DNA of 64,000 nt. Origin: Flavobacterium sp. 11 (GTDB lineage Bacteria; Bacteroidota; Bacteroidia; Flavobacteriales; Flavobacteriaceae). The notes beneath the pieces were generated by a model that worked only from the letters and a program-made list of their open reading frames with translations, was not told the origin of the DNA and made no database searches. Made by a program: the position numbers and the translations under genes. Where the stretch lies: assembly GCF_002754315.1 (NCBI RefSeq), contig NZ_PEFE01000001.1:1674001-1738000 (forward strand). Direction: 5' to 3'. Below, in pieces: positions 52,611-64,000 of this stretch (its first letter is position 1; the number at the start of each line of letters is the position of its first letter).

Positions 52611-53798
52611 ATGGCAAAAGAAACCTTTAACCGTTCGAAACCACACTTAAATATTGGTACGATCGGACACGTAGATCACGGTAAAACTACTTTAACAGCA
52701 GCAATCACAAAAGTGTTATCTGATGCTGGTTACTGTCAAGCAAAATCATTTGATCAAATTGATAATGCTCCTGAAGAAAAAGAAAGAGGTATTACAATTA
52801 ATACATCACACGTTGAGTACGAAACTGCTAACCGTCACTACGCACACGTTGACTGTCCTGGTCACGCGGATTACGTAAAGAACATGGTTACTGGTGCTGC
52901 TCAAATGGACGGTGCAATTTTAGTTGTAGCTGCAACTGATGGACCAATGCCACAAACACGTGAGCACATCCTTTTAGGTCGCCAGGTTGGTATTCCTAGA
53001 ATGGTAGTTTTCATGAACAAAGTGGATATGGTTGATGACGCTGAGTTATTAGAACTTGTTGAAATGGAAATTAGAGACTTATTGTCTTTCTACGAATATG
53101 ATGGAGATAATTGTCCAGTTGTTCAAGGGTCTGCTCTTGGAGGATTGAATAATGATCCAGCTTGGGTACCAAAAATCATTGAATTAATGGAAGCTGTTGA
53201 TAGCTGGATTGAAGAGCCGGTTCGTGATACAGAAAAACCATTCTTGATGCCGGTTGAGGATGTATTTACAATTACTGGTCGTGGAACTGTTGCTACAGGT
53301 CGTATCGAAACTGGTATTGCTAATACTGGAGATGCTGTTGAAATCATTGGTATGGGAGCTGAAAAATTAACTTCTACTATTACAGGAGTTGAGATGTTCC
53401 GTAAAATCCTTGATAGAGGTGAAGCAGGAGATAACGTAGGTTTATTGTTGCGTGGTGTTGATAAAGAATCTATCAAAAGAGGAATGGTTATCATTAAGCC
53501 AGGTTCAGTTAAACCACACGCTACTTTCAAAGCAGAGGTTTATATCTTGAAAAAAGAAGAAGGTGGTCGTCACACTCCATTCCATAATAACTACCGTCCA
53601 CAGTTCTACGTTCGTACAACTGACGTAACAGGAGTTATTACTTTGCCAGAAGGTGTAGAGATGGTAATGCCAGGAGACAACTTAACTATTAATGTTGCTT
53701 TGTTAAGCCCAATCGCAATGAGCGTTGGTTTACGTTTCGCTATCCGTGAAGGTGGTAGAACAGTAGGTGCTGGACAAGTAACTGAAATTGTAGGATAA
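52611..53798 (+). CDS. tuf: Elongation factor Tu
   Basis: 395 residues. G-domain motifs: GHVDHGKTT (G1), the G2 region [19 protein letters not shown] (G3), NKVDMVD (G4) and GSAL (G5), followed by domains 2 and 3 ([28 protein letters not shown] at the C-terminus). It brings aminoacyl-tRNA to the ribosome. The gene ends in a terminator that separates it from tRNA-Trp/secE. Codon use is strongly biased, as for a highly expressed gene. Confidence 0.98.
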   Translation: MAKETFNRSKPHLNIGTIGHVDHGKTTLTAAITKVLSDAGYCQAKSFDQIDNAPEEKERGITINTSHVEYETANRHYAHVDCPGHADYVKNMVTGAAQMDGAILVVAATDGPMPQTREHILLGRQVGIPRMVVFMNKVDMVDDAELLELVEMEIRDLLSFYEYDGDNCPVVQGSALGGLNNDPAWVPKIIELMEAVDSWIEEPVRDTEKPFLMPVEDVFTITGRGTVATGRIETGIANTGDAVEIIGMGAEKLTSTITGVEMFRKILDRGEAGDNVGLLLRGVDKESIKRGMVIIKPGSVKPHATFKAEVYILKKEEGGRHTPFHNNYRPQFYVRTTDVTGVITLPEGVEMVMPGDNLTINVALLSPIAMSVGLRFAIREGGRTVGAGQVTEIVG

Positions 53799-53816
53799 TC
53801 TACTAAAAATAAATTC

Positions 53817-53852
53817 AAAAAGTAGTGTCGTTTAACGATGGCACTACTTTTT
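53817..53852 (+). terminator. Terminator between tuf and tRNA-Trp
   Basis: AAAGTAGTG pairs with CACTACTTT across a 14-base loop, then a T-run. Confidence 0.8.
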
Positions 53853-53857
53853 ATTCT

Positions 53858-53928
53858 ACGGGCGTAGTTCAAGGGTAGAATAGCGGTCTCCAAAACCGTT
53901 GATGGGGGTTCGAATCCCTCCGCCCGTG
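53858..53928 (+). tRNA. tRNA-Trp (CCA)
   Basis: Acceptor ACGGGCG/CGCCCGT, anticodon stem GCGGT/ACCGT with loop CTCCAAA, so CCA. T-loop TTCGAAT. It lies 17 bases before secE, the common tRNA-Trp-secE-nusG order. Confidence 0.95.
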
Positions 53929-53945
53929 CAAAAAAATAAATCATA

Positions 53946-54143
53946 ATGACAAAAGTTGTTAATTACATATCAGAAGCATTTGAGGAATTAAAGTCAAATG
54001 TAACTTGGCCGGCTTGGGCTGAGGTGCAACGTCTAACGATTGTTGTTGCTGTTTTTTCAGTATTATTCGCTTTGGCAACTTGGGGAGTAGATGAAATTTT
54101 CGCAAAAGCTTTGGCTGGATTTTTTAACTGGATAAAAGCATAA
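53946..54143 (+). CDS. secE: Protein translocase subunit SecE
   Basis: 65 residues. Short amphipathic helix (ISEAFEELKSNVTWPAWAEVQRLT) then one transmembrane segment (IVVAVFSVLFALATWGVDEIF). It is the essential clamp subunit of SecYEG. Followed by nusG after 11 bases. Confidence 0.93.
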   Translation: MTKVVNYISEAFEELKSNVTWPAWAEVQRLTIVVAVFSVLFALATWGVDEIFAKALAGFFNWIKA

Positions 54144-54154
54144 TTTTTTTTGTT

Positions 54155-54706
54155 ATGGCAGATAATATTATTAAGAAGTGGTATGTCGTTAGAGCGGTAA
54201 GCGGGCAAGAAAATAAAGTGAAAGCTTATATTGAAACCGAAATCGCGCGACTAGGAATGGGAGATTATGTTTCGCAAGTTTTAGTGCCTACTGAGAAAGT
54301 AGTTACAGTAAAAGAGGGGAAAAAAATAATCAAAGACAAAGTTTATTTTCCTGGTTATGTTATGATTGAAGCTAATCTTATTGGAGAGATACCTCATATT
54401 ATTAAGTCTATAACAAGTGTTATTGGTTTTTTAGGTGAAATCAAAGGTGGAGAGCCTGTGCCATTGAGAATTTCTGAAGTAAACAGAATGTTAGGTAAAG
54501 TAGATGAGTTGGCTGTGAATACAGATACTCGTTCTATTCCTTTTAACATTGGAGAGACTATTAAGGTTGTTGATGGACCTTTTAATGGTTTTAACGGTAC
54601 TGTTGAAAAAATCAATGAAGAAAAGCGTAAGCTTGAAGTAATGGTTAAGATTTTCGGAAGAAAAACTCCATTAGAGTTAAGTTTTATGCAAGTTGAAAAA
54701 GTATAA
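54155..54706 (+). CDS. nusG: Transcription antitermination factor NusG
   Basis: 183 residues. NGN domain with KKWYVVRAVSGQENKVKAYIE and VPTEKVV...FPGYVMIEANL, then the KOW domain DGPFNGFNGTVEKINEEKRKLEVMVKIFGRKTPLEL. It binds the RNA polymerase clamp to aid elongation and couple to ribosomes. Stop is 68 bases before rplK. Confidence 0.95.
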   Translation: MADNIIKKWYVVRAVSGQENKVKAYIETEIARLGMGDYVSQVLVPTEKVVTVKEGKKIIKDKVYFPGYVMIEANLIGEIPHIIKSITSVIGFLGEIKGGEPVPLRISEVNRMLGKVDELAVNTDTRSIPFNIGETIKVVDGPFNGFNGTVEKINEEKRKLEVMVKIFGRKTPLELSFMQVEKV

Positions 54707-54774
54707 TTTTTTGTTACATCTATAATATCCATTACAATCGCTTCCAATGATTGTAGTGTTAAATTTTTTAAAAA

Positions 54775-55212
54775 ATGGCTAAAGAAATTAGTAAGGTAGT
54801 TAAACTACAAGTTAAGGGAGGTGCTGCGAACCCGTCGCCACCGGTTGGACCTGCTTTAGGAGCTGCTGGGGTAAACATCATGGAATTCTGTAAGCAATTT
54901 AATGCTAGAACTCAAGATAAACCCGGCAAAATATGCCCAGTACAAATTACTGTGTATAAAGACAAATCATTTGATTTTGTTGTAAAAACTCCTCCAGCGG
55001 CAGTCCAGTTATTGGAAGCTGCAAAGCTAAAGTCAGGATCTGGTGAACCAAATCGTAAAAAAGTAGCTAGCGTTACTTGGGATGTTATCAAAGCAATTGC
55101 TGAAGATAAAATGGTAGATTTAAATGCATTCACAATCGAATCTGCTATGAGCATGATTGCTGGAACAGCTAGATCTATGGGTATAACTGTATCAGGAGAT
55201 TCTCCTTTTTAA
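54775..55212 (+). CDS. rplK: Ribosomal protein uL11
   Basis: 145 residues. [37 protein letters not shown] (N-terminal domain) and the rRNA-binding C-domain ([11 protein letters not shown]). It forms the GTPase-associated stalk base. Confidence 0.97.
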   Translation: MAKEISKVVKLQVKGGAANPSPPVGPALGAAGVNIMEFCKQFNARTQDKPGKICPVQITVYKDKSFDFVVKTPPAAVQLLEAAKLKSGSGEPNRKKVASVTWDVIKAIAEDKMVDLNAFTIESAMSMIAGTARSMGITVSGDSPF

Positions 55213-55225
55213 TTAAGAGAAAGAC

Positions 55226-55915
55226 ATGGCAAAATTGACAAAAAAGCAAAAAGAGGCTGCTTCAAAAATTGAAAAGAACAAATTATACTCTTTAAAAGAT
55301 GCAGCTGCATTGATAAAAGTTATTGCTTCTGCAAAATTTGATGAGTCTGTTGATATCGCAGTTCGATTGGGTGTAGATCCAAGAAAAGCGAATCAAATGG
55401 TAAGAGGTGTGGTAACATTACCTCATGGAACTGGTAAAGATGTTAAAGTATTAGCATTGGTTACTCCGGATAAAGAAGCGGAAGCTTTGGCAGCTGGTGC
55501 AGACTATGTAGGTCTTGACGATTACCTTCAAAAAATTAAAGACGGTTGGACAGATGTTGATGTTATCATCACTATGCCTGCTGTTATGGGTAAATTAGGT
55601 CCATTAGGTCGTATTTTAGGACCTAGAGGTTTAATGCCAAACCCTAAAACAGGTACTGTAACTATGGATGTTGCAAAAGCTGTTCAAGAAGTTAAAGCTG
55701 GTAAAATCGATTTCAAAGTTGATAAAACTGGTATCGTACATGCAGGAATTGGTAAAGTTTCTTTTGGAGCTGAGCAAATTTATGACAATGCACACGAAAT
55801 TATTCAAACATTAATCAAACTTAAGCCAACTGCTGCTAAAGGTACCTACATTAAAGGTATTCACCTTACAAGCACTATGAGTCCTGCAATTGCATTGGAT
55901 CCAAAAGCAGTATAA
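55226..55915 (+). CDS. rplA: Ribosomal protein uL1
   Basis: 229 residues. [33 protein letters not shown] and [15 protein letters not shown] are the L1 signatures. It forms the L1 stalk and in many bacteria represses its own operon by binding mRNA. Thirteen bases after rplK. Confidence 0.97.
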   Translation: MAKLTKKQKEAASKIEKNKLYSLKDAAALIKVIASAKFDESVDIAVRLGVDPRKANQMVRGVVTLPHGTGKDVKVLALVTPDKEAEALAAGADYVGLDDYLQKIKDGWTDVDVIITMPAVMGKLGPLGRILGPRGLMPNPKTGTVTMDVAKAVQEVKAGKIDFKVDKTGIVHAGIGKVSFGAEQIYDNAHEIIQTLIKLKPTAAKGTYIKGIHLTSTMSPAIALDPKAV

Positions 55916-55937
55916 TTGGTAGTTAATAATTTTTAGT

Positions 55938-56450
55938 ATGACTAGAGAAGAAAAATCAATCGCGATTGAAGATTTAACTGCACAGTTAGCTGGTACAAAT
56001 ATCATTTACATATCTGATATTTCAGGACTTAATGCAGAGACTACTTCAAGCTTGAGAAGAGCTTGTTTTAAAGCAGGTATAAAATTAGAGGTTGTAAAAA
56101 ACACTTTGCTTGCAAAAGCAATGGAAGCTTCTGATAATGATTATGGTGACTTACCTTCTGTATTGACAGGTAATAGTGCTATATTTATTTCAGATGTTGC
56201 AAATGCACCTGGAAAAATAATTAAAGATTTTAGAAAAAAATCAGCTAAACCTGTATTAAAGGGAGCTTATATTAACTCTGAAATTTATATTGGAGATGAT
56301 CAATTAGATGCATTAGCAACTATTAAATCTAAAGAAGAGCTTATCGGCGAAATCATTGGATTACTTCAATCACCAGCTCAAAGAGTTATTTCTGCTCTTC
56401 AAAACCAATTCGCAAAAAGCGAAGAGGCTACAGAAGAAGTAGAAGCATAA
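55938..56450 (+). CDS. rplJ: Ribosomal protein uL10
   Basis: 170 residues. SGLNAETTSSLRRACFKAGIKLEVVKNTLLAKAME matches uL10; the C-terminal helix ends in an acidic tail (KSEEATEEVEA) and anchors the bL12 dimers. Confidence 0.95.
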   Translation: MTREEKSIAIEDLTAQLAGTNIIYISDISGLNAETTSSLRRACFKAGIKLEVVKNTLLAKAMEASDNDYGDLPSVLTGNSAIFISDVANAPGKIIKDFRKKSAKPVLKGAYINSEIYIGDDQLDALATIKSKEELIGEIIGLLQSPAQRVISALQNQFAKSEEATEEVEA

Positions 56451-56540
56451 TAAAACCGACTTTATAGTCTAAGTTTTATTTTAAAAAGCGCACAATAAAT
56501 AAATTATATTTTTACAAATCATTTTAAAACGATAGAAAAA

Positions 56541-56909
56541 ATGGCAGATTTGAAACAATTCGCAGAACAATTAGTTAACCTAACGGTAAAAGAAGTTAAC
56601 GAATTAGCAACAATATTAAAAGATGAGTACGGAATCGAACCAGCTGCTGCAGCTGTAGTAGTTTCAGGTGGTGGAGAAGCTGCTGCTGAAGAAGTACAAA
56701 CAGAATTCACAGTTGTATTGAAAGAAGCTGGTGCTTCTAAATTAGCTGTTGTGAAATTAGTAAAAGAACTTACAGGTTTAGGTTTGAAAGAAGCTAAAGA
56801 TGTAGTTGATAGCGCACCAAGTAATGTAAAAGAAGGTGTTTCTAAAGAAGAGGCTGAAGGTCTTAAAAAATCTTTAGAAGAAGCTGGAGCTGTTGTTGAG
56901 CTTAAATAG
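56541..56909 (+). CDS. rplL: Ribosomal protein bL12
   Basis: 122 residues. N-terminal dimer helix region ([26 protein letters not shown]), Ala/Glu/Val-rich hinge, and the C-terminal domain [39 protein letters not shown] that recruits factors. Confidence 0.97.
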   Translation: MADLKQFAEQLVNLTVKEVNELATILKDEYGIEPAAAAVVVSGGGEAAAEEVQTEFTVVLKEAGASKLAVVKLVKELTGLGLKEAKDVVDSAPSNVKEGVSKEEAEGLKKSLEEAGAVVELK

Positions 56910-56931
56910 TTAAACTCAGTTTAAAGAATAA

Positions 56932-56976
56932 GGTTTAGGTCTTGGGTTTAGTCACCCAATGACCTAAACCATTTTT
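56932..56976 (+). terminator. rplL-rpoB attenuator-type hairpin
   Basis: GGTTTAGGTC-TTGGGT pairs with ACCCAA-GACCTAAACC (one bulged T) around a 6-base loop, followed by a short T-run. Its position is that of the partial terminator that in E. coli lowers rpoBC relative to ribosomal protein synthesis. Confidence 0.75.
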
Positions 56977-57028
56977 CGTATAACAAAAGTCTAGCTTGTA
57001 TTCTTACAATTTATACTTTTTAATACAA

Positions 57029-57036
57029 TAATTTTG
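57029..57036 (+). promoter_or_regulatory. -7 box of a possible rpoB promoter
   Basis: TAATTTTG, a perfect TAnnTTTG, after the attenuator and 148 bases before the rpoB ATG. No good -33 element is at the expected distance, so the promoter is tentative. Confidence 0.45.
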
Positions 57037-57183
57037 CCCATTACGAGAAAATAAATCAATAGATAATAAGAAAGTAGTTATCTTAAATTGATTTTTTAAA
57101 GATGTAATGGTTGTAAAATTTAAATGTAAATAAATTATTATTTACACCAAAAATTACTTTTTTAATCAAAATTTTGTCCATTG

Positions 57184-60100
57184 ATGATAACAAATCAGAC
57201 TGAAAGATTGAATTTTGCCTCAACAAAAAATATTCCTGATTATCCAGATTTTCTTGATGTTCAGGTTAAATCGTTCAAAGATTTTTTTCAATTAGAAACT
57301 AAATCTGACGAAAGAGGCGACGAAGGGCTTTACAATACCTTCATGGAAAACTTCCCAATTACTGATACAAGAAATAACTTTGTATTAGAATTCCTTGATT
57401 ATTTTGTAGATCCACCACGTTATACAATTCAAGAATGTATAGAAAGAGGTCTTACCTATAGTGTGCCTTTAAAAGCTAGGTTAAAACTATATTGTACAGA
57501 TCCAGAACATGAAGATTTTGAAACTATTGTTCAAGATGTTTATCTTGGTACAATACCTTATATGACACCAAGTGGTACCTTTGTTATTAATGGTGCTGAG
57601 CGTGTAGTTGTTTCTCAATTACACAGATCTCCAGGTGTTTTCTTTGGTCAATCATTCCATGCAAATGGAACAAAATTATATTCTGCGAGAGTAATTCCTT
57701 TTAAAGGTTCTTGGATAGAATTTTCTACAGATATTAATAGCGTAATGTATGCTTATATCGACAGAAAGAAAAAATTACCAGTTACCACTCTTTTTAGAGC
57801 AATTGGTTTTGAAAGAGATAAAGATATTCTAGAAATTTTTGACCTTGCTGAAGAAATTAAGGTTTCTAAAACAGGTTTAAAAAAATATATCGGTAGAAAA
57901 TTAGCTGCCCGTGTATTGAATACATGGCATGAAGATTTCGTAGATGAAGACACTGGTGAAGTAGTTTCTATCGAACGTAACGAAATAATCCTTGATAGAG
58001 ATACAATTATCGACAAAGATAATGTAGAAGAAATCATTGATTCTAACGTTAAATCTATTTTGTTACATAAAGAAGATGCTAATCAAGGTGATTATGCCAT
58101 CATTCATAATACATTGCAAAAAGATCCAACAAACTCTGAAAAAGAGGCTGTTGAACATATCTACAGACAATTACGTAACGCTGAACCGCCTGATGAAGAA
58201 ACGGCTCGTGGTATTATAGATAAATTATTCTTTTCTGACCAACGTTACAACTTAGGTGAAGTAGGTCGTTATAGAATAAATAAAAAATTAGGTTTAGATA
58301 CTCCAATGGAAAAGCAAGTCTTGACCAAAGAAGATATCATAACTATTGTGAAATATTTGATTGAATTGATCAACTCTAAAGCAGAGATTGATGATATTGA
58401 TCACTTATCAAACCGTCGTGTAAGAACAGTTGGAGAACAATTGTCTCAACAATTCGGTGTTGGTTTAGCACGTATGGCTAGAACTATTCGTGAGAGAATG
58501 AACGTTAGAGATAACGAGGTGTTTACACCAATAGATTTGATTAATGCTAAAACATTATCATCTGTTATCAACTCTTTCTTTGGAACAAACCAGTTGTCTC
58601 AGTTTATGGATCAAACGAATCCACTTGCCGAGATTACGCACAAAAGAAGATTATCTGCACTAGGACCAGGTGGACTTTCGAGAGAAAGAGCAGGTTTTGA
58701 GGTACGTGACGTTCACTATACGCATTACGGACGTTTATGTCCAATTGAAACTCCTGAGGGACCAAACATTGGTTTGATTTCATCTCTTGGTGTTTATGCT
58801 AAAGTAAACGGAATGGGTTTCATCGAAACACCTTACCGTAAAGTAACTAATGGAACTGTAGATTTAGTGTCTACTCCAGTGTACTTAAGCGCAGAAGAAG
58901 AAGAAGGAATGATGATTGCTCAGGCAAATATTCAAATGGATGCTACTGGAAAAATTACTGCCGAAGACGTAATTGCACGTCAAGAAGGTGATTTCCCGGT
59001 AATTGAACCAACAAAAGTTGATTATACGGATGTTGCTCCAAATCAAATTGCTTCTATCTCGGCTTCTTTGATTCCTTTCTTGGAACATGATGATGCGAAT
59101 AGAGCCTTGATGGGATCTAACATGATGCGTCAGGCGGTACCATTAATTCGTCCTGAAGCTCCAATTGTTGGAACTGGTTTAGAGCGTCAAGTAGCTTCTG
59201 ATTCTAGAGTATTGATTAATGCTGAAGGAGATGGAGTTATAGAATATGTAGATGCAAATATCATCACTATCAAATACGACCGTTCTGAGGAAGAAAGAAT
59301 GGTGAGTTTTGAGCCAGATGAAAAAACATACAATCTAATTAAATTTAGAAAAACCAATCAAGGTACAAGTATCAACCTTAAACCTATCGTAAGAAAAGGG
59401 GACAGAGTGATTCCTGGACAAGTATTATCAGAAGGATATGCGACTCAAAATGGTGAATTAGCTTTAGGTAGAAACCTTAAAGTTGCATTTATGCCATGGA
59501 AAGGATATAACTTCGAGGATGCGATTGTAATTTCTGAAAAAGTAGTTCGTGACGATATTTTCACCTCTATTCACGTTGATGATTATTCATTAGAAGTTAG
59601 AGATACTAAATTAGGTAACGAAGAATTAACGAACGATATACCGAACGTTTCTGAAGAAGCTACTAAAGATTTAGATGAAAATGGTATGATTAGAATAGGA
59701 GCTGAAGTTAAACCTGGCGACATTCTTATCGGAAAAATTACTCCAAAAGGGGAATCAGATCCTACTCCGGAAGAGAAATTGCTTCGTGCAATCTTCGGGG
59801 ACAAAGCAGGTGATGTAAAAGATGCTTCATTAAAAGCGTCTCCATCTTTACATGGTGTTGTTTTAGACAAAAAATTGTTTGCAAGAGCAGTAAAAGATAA
59901 ACGTAAGCGTACTCAAGATAAAGATGCTTTAGGAGCACTTGAAATGGAGTTTGAAGTTAAATTTGTTGAATTAAAAGACAAATTAGTTGAAAAACTTTTC
60001 TTGATCGTAAACGGAAAAACATCTCAAGGTGTAATGAATGATTTGGGTGAGGAAGTTTTACCAAAAGGTAAAAAATACACTCAAAAAATGCTTTATGCTG

Positions 60101-60996
60101 TTGAAGATTTTGCTCACTTAAGTAAAGGTCAATGGGTTGCTGATGATGCAACTAATAAAATGGTTAATGATTTAATTCATAACTATAAAATTAAATTGAA
60201 CGATTTACAAGGTGCATTACGTAGAGAGAAATTCACTATTACTGTTGGAGATGAATTGCCAGCAGGAATCTTGAAACTAGCTAAAGTATATATTGCCAAA
60301 AAACGTAAACTGAAAGTTGGGGATAAAATGGCTGGACGTCACGGTAACAAAGGTATTGTTGCTCGTATCGTTCGTCATGAAGATATGCCTTTCCTTGAAG
60401 ACGGAACGCCAGTTGATATCGTGTTGAACCCACTTGGGGTACCTTCACGTATGAACATTGGTCAAATTTATGAAACTGTTCTTGGTTGGGCTGGTATGAA
60501 CTTGGGTAGAAAATTTGCTACACCAATTTTTGACGGAGCAACTCTTGATCAAATCAATGAATTGACTGATGAAGCTGGAATACCACGTTTTGGACATACA
60601 CATTTATATGATGGTGGTACAGGAGAGCGTTTCCATCAAGCGGCAACAGTAGGAGTTATCTACATGTTGAAACTTGGACACATGGTTGACGATAAAATGC
60701 ACGCACGTTCTATAGGTCCATACTCGTTGATTACACAACAACCACTTGGAGGTAAAGCTCAATTTGGAGGTCAACGTTTTGGAGAGATGGAAGTTTGGGC
60801 ACTTGAAGCTTATGGAGCATCAAGTACTCTTAGAGAAATCTTGACTGTGAAGTCTGATGATGTTATCGGTAGAGCAAAAACTTACGAAGCAATCGTAAAA
60901 GGTGAATCTATGCCAGAACCAGGATTACCTGAATCATTCAATGTATTGATGCATGAATTGAAAGGTCTTGGATTAGACATTCGTTTAGAAGAATAA
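57184..60996 (+). CDS. rpoB: RNA polymerase beta subunit
   Basis: 1270 residues from ATG 57184 (a TTG directly before it extends the frame by one codon). Features include [40 protein letters not shown], where rifampicin-site residues look wild type, and [16 protein letters not shown]; the C-terminal [15 protein letters not shown] and [14 protein letters not shown] regions are intact. It is the catalytic beta chain of RNA polymerase. Confidence 0.98.
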   Translation: MITNQTERLNFASTKNIPDYPDFLDVQVKSFKDFFQLETKSDERGDEGLYNTFMENFPITDTRNNFVLEFLDYFVDPPRYTIQECIERGLTYSVPLKARLKLYCTDPEHEDFETIVQDVYLGTIPYMTPSGTFVINGAERVVVSQLHRSPGVFFGQSFHANGTKLYSARVIPFKGSWIEFSTDINSVMYAYIDRKKKLPVTTLFRAIGFERDKDILEIFDLAEEIKVSKTGLKKYIGRKLAARVLNTWHEDFVDEDTGEVVSIERNEIILDRDTIIDKDNVEEIIDSNVKSILLHKEDANQGDYAIIHNTLQKDPTNSEKEAVEHIYRQLRNAEPPDEETARGIIDKLFFSDQRYNLGEVGRYRINKKLGLDTPMEKQVLTKEDIITIVKYLIELINSKAEIDDIDHLSNRRVRTVGEQLSQQFGVGLARMARTIRERMNVRDNEVFTPIDLINAKTLSSVINSFFGTNQLSQFMDQTNPLAEITHKRRLSALGPGGLSRERAGFEVRDVHYTHYGRLCPIETPEGPNIGLISSLGVYAKVNGMGFIETPYRKVTNGTVDLVSTPVYLSAEEEEGMMIAQANIQMDATGKITAEDVIARQEGDFPVIEPTKVDYTDVAPNQIASISASLIPFLEHDDANRALMGSNMMRQAVPLIRPEAPIVGTGLERQVASDSRVLINAEGDGVIEYVDANIITIKYDRSEEERMVSFEPDEKTYNLIKFRKTNQGTSINLKPIVRKGDRVIPGQVLSEGYATQNGELALGRNLKVAFMPWKGYNFEDAIVISEKVVRDDIFTSIHVDDYSLEVRDTKLGNEELTNDIPNVSEEATKDLDENGMIRIGAEVKPGDILIGKITPKGESDPTPEEKLLRAIFGDKAGDVKDASLKASPSLHGVVLDKKLFARAVKDKRKRTQDKDALGALEMEFEVKFVELKDKLVEKLFLIVNGKTSQGVMNDLGEEVLPKGKKYTQKMLYAVEDFAHLSKGQWVADDATNKMVNDLIHNYKIKLNDLQGALRREKFTITVGDELPAGILKLAKVYIAKKRKLKVGDKMAGRHGNKGIVARIVRHEDMPFLEDGTPVDIVLNPLGVPSRMNIGQIYETVLGWAGMNLGRKFATPIFDGATLDQINELTDEAGIPRFGHTHLYDGGTGERFHQAATVGVIYMLKLGHMVDDKMHARSIGPYSLITQQPLGGKAQFGGQRFGEMEVWALEAYGASSTLREILTVKSDDVIGRAKTYEAIVKGESMPEPGLPESFNVLMHELKGLGLDIRLEE

Positions 60997-61289
60997 AAAA
61001 AGTTTAGTAATCAGTCCCGATTTTTTCGGGGCTGATTACTCATTTATATAAGTTTTTAGGATTTATACCCGTAACCCGTTCCGATTTTTTATTTAAACCC
61101 AAAGGTTCAATAAATAGCACTTCAAAAATTTGTTGAAGTTTAGAGAAGTAATCCGAGGTAATGTTACAGTCATAAAGTCAAATGTCTTAAAGTTTTAAAG
61201 TCTAGTGTGACTTTCGACTTTCGACTTTCAAACTTTCGACTTAAACAAGAATCAATTTTTTAATTGCAAATAAATCAATAGTAAAAACT
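60997..61289. other. Long rpoB-rpoC spacer with hairpin and heptamer repeats
   Basis: 293 bases without a gene. AGTAATCAG.CCCGA / TCGGG.CTGATTACT hairpin at 61006-61040 (no T-run), then plain sequence, then a run of 7-base units GACTTTC at 61209-61215, 61216-61222 and 61223-61229 plus degenerate copies to about 61246. Confidence 0.75.
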
Positions 61290-64000
61290 ATGATGAATAA
61301 TAGAAATAATAATAGTAAAGATAAAAACCCTGTAAAAAGGTTTAATAAAATCTCAATAGGACTTGCTTCTCCTGAATCTATCTTGAAAGAATCAAGAGGT
61401 GAAGTATTAAAGCCGGAAACTATCAACTACAGAACGCACAAACCAGAGCGTGATGGTCTTTTCTGTGAACGTATTTTCGGACCAGTAAAAGATTTTGAAT
61501 GTGCTTGTGGTAAGTATAAAAGAATACGTTACAAAGGAATCATCTGTGACCGTTGTGGTGTTGAAGTAACTGAGAAAAAAGTACGTAGAGACAGAGTAGG
61601 TCACATCAATCTTGTTGTGCCAATTGCTCATATCTGGTATTTCCGTTCTCTTCCAAACAAAATTGGTTATATCCTTGGTCTTCCATCTAAGAAATTAGAT
61701 ATGATTATTTACTACGAAAGATACGTAGTTATCCAAGCTGGTATTGCTAAAAATGCAGATGGTGAATCATTACAAAGATTAGACTTTTTGACAGAAGAAG
61801 AATATTTAAATATTTTAGATACACTTCCTGCTGACAATCAGTATCTTGATGATTTTGATCCTAATAAATTTGTTGCCAAAATGGGAGCAGAGTGTATTAT
61901 GGATTTATTGGCAAGAATTGATCTTGATGCATTGTCTTACCAATTAAGACACAATGCTAACAATGAAACGTCTAAGCAACGTAAAACGGAAGCGTTAAAA
62001 AGATTACAAGTTGTTGAATCTTTCCGTGAGTCTAACTTGAACCGTGAGAATCGTCCAGAATGGATGATTATGAAAGTGGTACCAGTTATTCCACCAGAAT
62101 TACGTCCGCTTGTGCCACTTGATGGAGGTCGTTTTGCAACTTCAGATTTAAATGATTTATACCGTCGTGTAATTATACGTAACAACCGTTTGAAAAGATT
62201 AATGGAGATTAAAGCTCCAGAAGTTATCTTAAGAAACGAAAAACGTATGTTGCAAGAATCTGTAGATTCACTTTTCGATAATACTCGTAAAGCTTCTGCA
62301 GTAAAAACAGAATCAAACAGACCATTAAAATCATTATCTGATTCCCTTAAAGGTAAACAAGGACGTTTCCGTCAAAATTTACTTGGAAAACGTGTGGATT
62401 ATTCTGCTCGTTCGGTAATTGTTGTTGGACCTGAATTGAAATTATCTGAATGTGGTATCCCAAAAGATATGGCAGCAGAATTATACAAACCTTTCGTTAT
62501 CCGTAAATTGATAGAAAGAGGAATTGTAAAAACTGTAAAATCAGCTAAGAAAATAATAGATAAGAAAGAGCCTGTAGTTTGGGATATCCTTGAAAATGTA
62601 ATCAAAGGTCACCCAATATTACTGAATCGTGCTCCTACTTTGCACAGATTAGGTATTCAAGCATTCCAACCAAAATTAATTGAAGGAAAAGCAATCCAAT
62701 TGCACCCTTTAGTTTGTACTGCATTTAATGCGGATTTTGATGGGGATCAAATGGCAGTTCACTTACCGTTAGGACCAGAAGCTATTTTGGAAGCTCAACT
62801 TTTAATGTTGGGTTCTCACAATATCCTGAATCCTGCAAATGGAGCTCCTATCACGGTACCTTCTCAGGATATGGTTTTGGGTCTATACTATATGACCAAA
62901 GAACGTTTATCTACTCCAGAGCTTAAAATTTTAGGAGAAGGAATCACTTTTTATTCTGCTGAAGAAGTAAATATTGCTTTGAATGAAGGAAGATTAGAAT
63001 TGAATGCTAGAGTAAAAATTAGAGCAAAAGATTTTAATGAAGCTGGTGAATTAGTATACCAAATTATACAAACAACTGCGGGTCGTGTATTATTTAATGA
63101 AGTAGTACCGGAAGCAGCTGGATATATCAATGATGTATTGACTAAGAAAAACCTTAGAGATATTATCGGTCACGTTTTGAGTTCTACTGATGTACCTACA
63201 ACTGCGGCTTTCTTGGATAACATGAAAGACATGGGGTACAAATTTGCCTTCAAAGGTGGTTTGTCATTCTCTCTTGGGGATATTAGAATTCCAGATCAGA
63301 AACCTAAATTAATTGCCGACGCAAGAGAGCAAGTAGGAGGTATTTCTGCAAATTATAACATGGGTCTTATTACCAATAACGAACGTTACAACCAAGTTAT
63401 TGATGTTTGGACTTCAGCAAATGCTCAATTGACAGAGTTAGCAATGAAAAACATTAGAGAAGACCAACAAGGTTTCAACTCGGTGTACATGATGCTTGAT
63501 TCTGGGGCAAGGGGTTCCAAAGAACAAATTCGTCAGTTAACCGGTATGCGTGGTTTGATGGCTAAGCCTAAAAAATCGACTGCTGGTGGTGGTGAGATTA
63601 TTGAAAACCCGATTCTTTCTAACTTTAAAGAAGGTCTTTCTATCCTTGAGTACTTTATCTCTACTCACGGTGCGCGTAAAGGTCTTGCGGATACGGCATT
63701 GAAAACTGCCGATGCAGGATATTTAACAAGAAGATTGCATGATGTATCTCAAGATGTTATTGTTAACATCGAAGATTGTGGGACATTAAGAGGTGTTGAA
63801 GTATCAGCATTGAAGAAAAATGAGGAAATTGTTGAATCATTAGGAGAAAGAATTTTAGGACGTGTTGTTTTACAAGACGTAATTAATCCTTTAAACAATG
63901 AAGTTTTAGTTCAATCTGGACAACAAATCACAGAAGTTATAATGAAAGCAATTGACGCTTCTCCAATCGAGAAAGTGGAAGTGCGTTCACCATTAACTTG
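61290..64000 (+). CDS. rpoC: RNA polymerase beta' subunit (3' end beyond window)
   Basis: Open to the window end; about 903 residues are visible of a protein usually near 1430. The start ATG 61290 (or the next ATG, 61293) gives [20 protein letters not shown], with the zinc-binding CACGKY...CDRCGVEV and the catalytic [12 protein letters not shown] motif (Asn 480 to His) holding the active-site Mg2+ aspartates. The trigger-loop region is only partly inside. Confidence 0.98.
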   Translation, partial: MMNNRNNNSKDKNPVKRFNKISIGLASPESILKESRGEVLKPETINYRTHKPERDGLFCERIFGPVKDFECACGKYKRIRYKGIICDRCGVEVTEKKVRRDRVGHINLVVPIAHIWYFRSLPNKIGYILGLPSKKLDMIIYYERYVVIQAGIAKNADGESLQRLDFLTEEEYLNILDTLPADNQYLDDFDPNKFVAKMGAECIMDLLARIDLDALSYQLRHNANNETSKQRKTEALKRLQVVESFRESNLNRENRPEWMIMKVVPVIPPELRPLVPLDGGRFATSDLNDLYRRVIIRNNRLKRLMEIKAPEVILRNEKRMLQESVDSLFDNTRKASAVKTESNRPLKSLSDSLKGKQGRFRQNLLGKRVDYSARSVIVVGPELKLSECGIPKDMAAELYKPFVIRKLIERGIVKTVKSAKKIIDKKEPVVWDILENVIKGHPILLNRAPTLHRLGIQAFQPKLIEGKAIQLHPLVCTAFNADFDGDQMAVHLPLGPEAILEAQLLMLGSHNILNPANGAPITVPSQDMVLGLYYMTKERLSTPELKILGEGITFYSAEEVNIALNEGRLELNARVKIRAKDFNEAGELVYQIIQTTAGRVLFNEVVPEAAGYINDVLTKKNLRDIIGHVLSSTDVPTTAAFLDNMKDMGYKFAFKGGLSFSLGDIRIPDQKPKLIADAREQVGGISANYNMGLITNNERYNQVIDVWTSANAQLTELAMKNIREDQQGFNSVYMMLDSGARGSKEQIRQLTGMRGLMAKPKKSTAGGGEIIENPILSNFKEGLSILEYFISTHGARKGLADTALKTADAGYLTRRLHDVSQDVIVNIEDCGTLRGVEVSALKKNEEIVESLGERILGRVVLQDVINPLNNEVLVQSGQQITEVIMKAIDASPIEKVEVRSPLT

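Noticed and set aside
61209..61246. Short tandem repeat as a possible CRISPR
   Set aside because: Units are 7 bases without spacers, too short for CRISPR, and no cas genes are present.

Overview
The window reads as a low-GC Bacteroidota chromosome segment, almost certainly Flavobacterium or a close relative. The evidence is TAnnTTTG -7 promoter boxes in front of many genes, poor Shine-Dalgarno sequences, type IX secretion C-terminal domains, SusC/SusD pairs, a DUF4394 lipoprotein, a GLPGLI domain, clade II (Sec-type) nosZ and no encoded CCA on the tRNAs. I see no IS element, prophage, CRISPR array or rRNA.

Layout. (1) 1-4.4 kb: the end of a T9SS-secreted protein, a D-cysteine desulfhydrase/ACC-deaminase-like PLP enzyme, a LysM glucosaminidase, hemL and a Spy-like periplasmic protein. 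(2) 4.5-11.6 kb: a nitrous oxide reduction operon: lipoprotein cytochrome c, nosZ, a membrane-protein/NosL fusion, nosD, nosF, nosY, a small cupin-like protein and a group III truncated haemoglobin. (3) 11.6-16.2 kb: a fasciclin lipoprotein, a multi-His membrane protein, a Crp/Fnr regulator and a divergent 604-residue protein resembling nitronate monooxygenases. Four TGAT-N4-ATCA-type dyads precede the nos operon, the fasciclin gene, the regulator and the 604-residue gene. Their distance to the -7 box is nearly constant, so this looks like one local Fnr-type regulon. (4) 16.3-19.8 kb: a probable copper-acquisition cluster: a small CxxxCH protein, MbnP, the MbnH/MauG di-haem enzyme and a beta-barrel protein with a CxxCxC motif. 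(5) 20-26 kb: a DUF4394 lipoprotein, lysS, a small lipoprotein, lipB and rnhB. (6) 26-41 kb: two SusC/SusD systems flanking a T9SS subtilisin-like protease, an accessory lipoprotein and a putative porin; with no carbohydrate enzymes present, peptide or protein use is more likely than glycan use. (7) 41-50.4 kb: cystathionine beta-synthase, a DnaQ-like exonuclease, a GLPGLI-PNGase F fusion, DUF2851, PspC, an amino-acid permease, a helix-hairpin-helix protein and an acyl-CoA dehydrogenase. (8) 50.6-64 kb: the translation/transcription core: rpsU, a Xer recombinase, raiA, tRNA-Thr/Tyr/Thr, tuf, tRNA-Trp, secE, nusG, rplK, rplA, rplJ, rplL, rpoB and rpoC (cut by the window end).

Between genes there are strong intrinsic terminators, several with the next promoter inside the hairpin. 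There are also four copies of a dispersed hairpin repeat whose stem sequence differs between copies while the pairing is kept. The most interesting items are the shared Fnr-type operator/promoter geometry, the cysteine-rich nitronate-monooxygenase-like protein it appears to control, the internal lipoprotein signal in the NosL fusion, and the four-gene MbnP/MbnH cluster.
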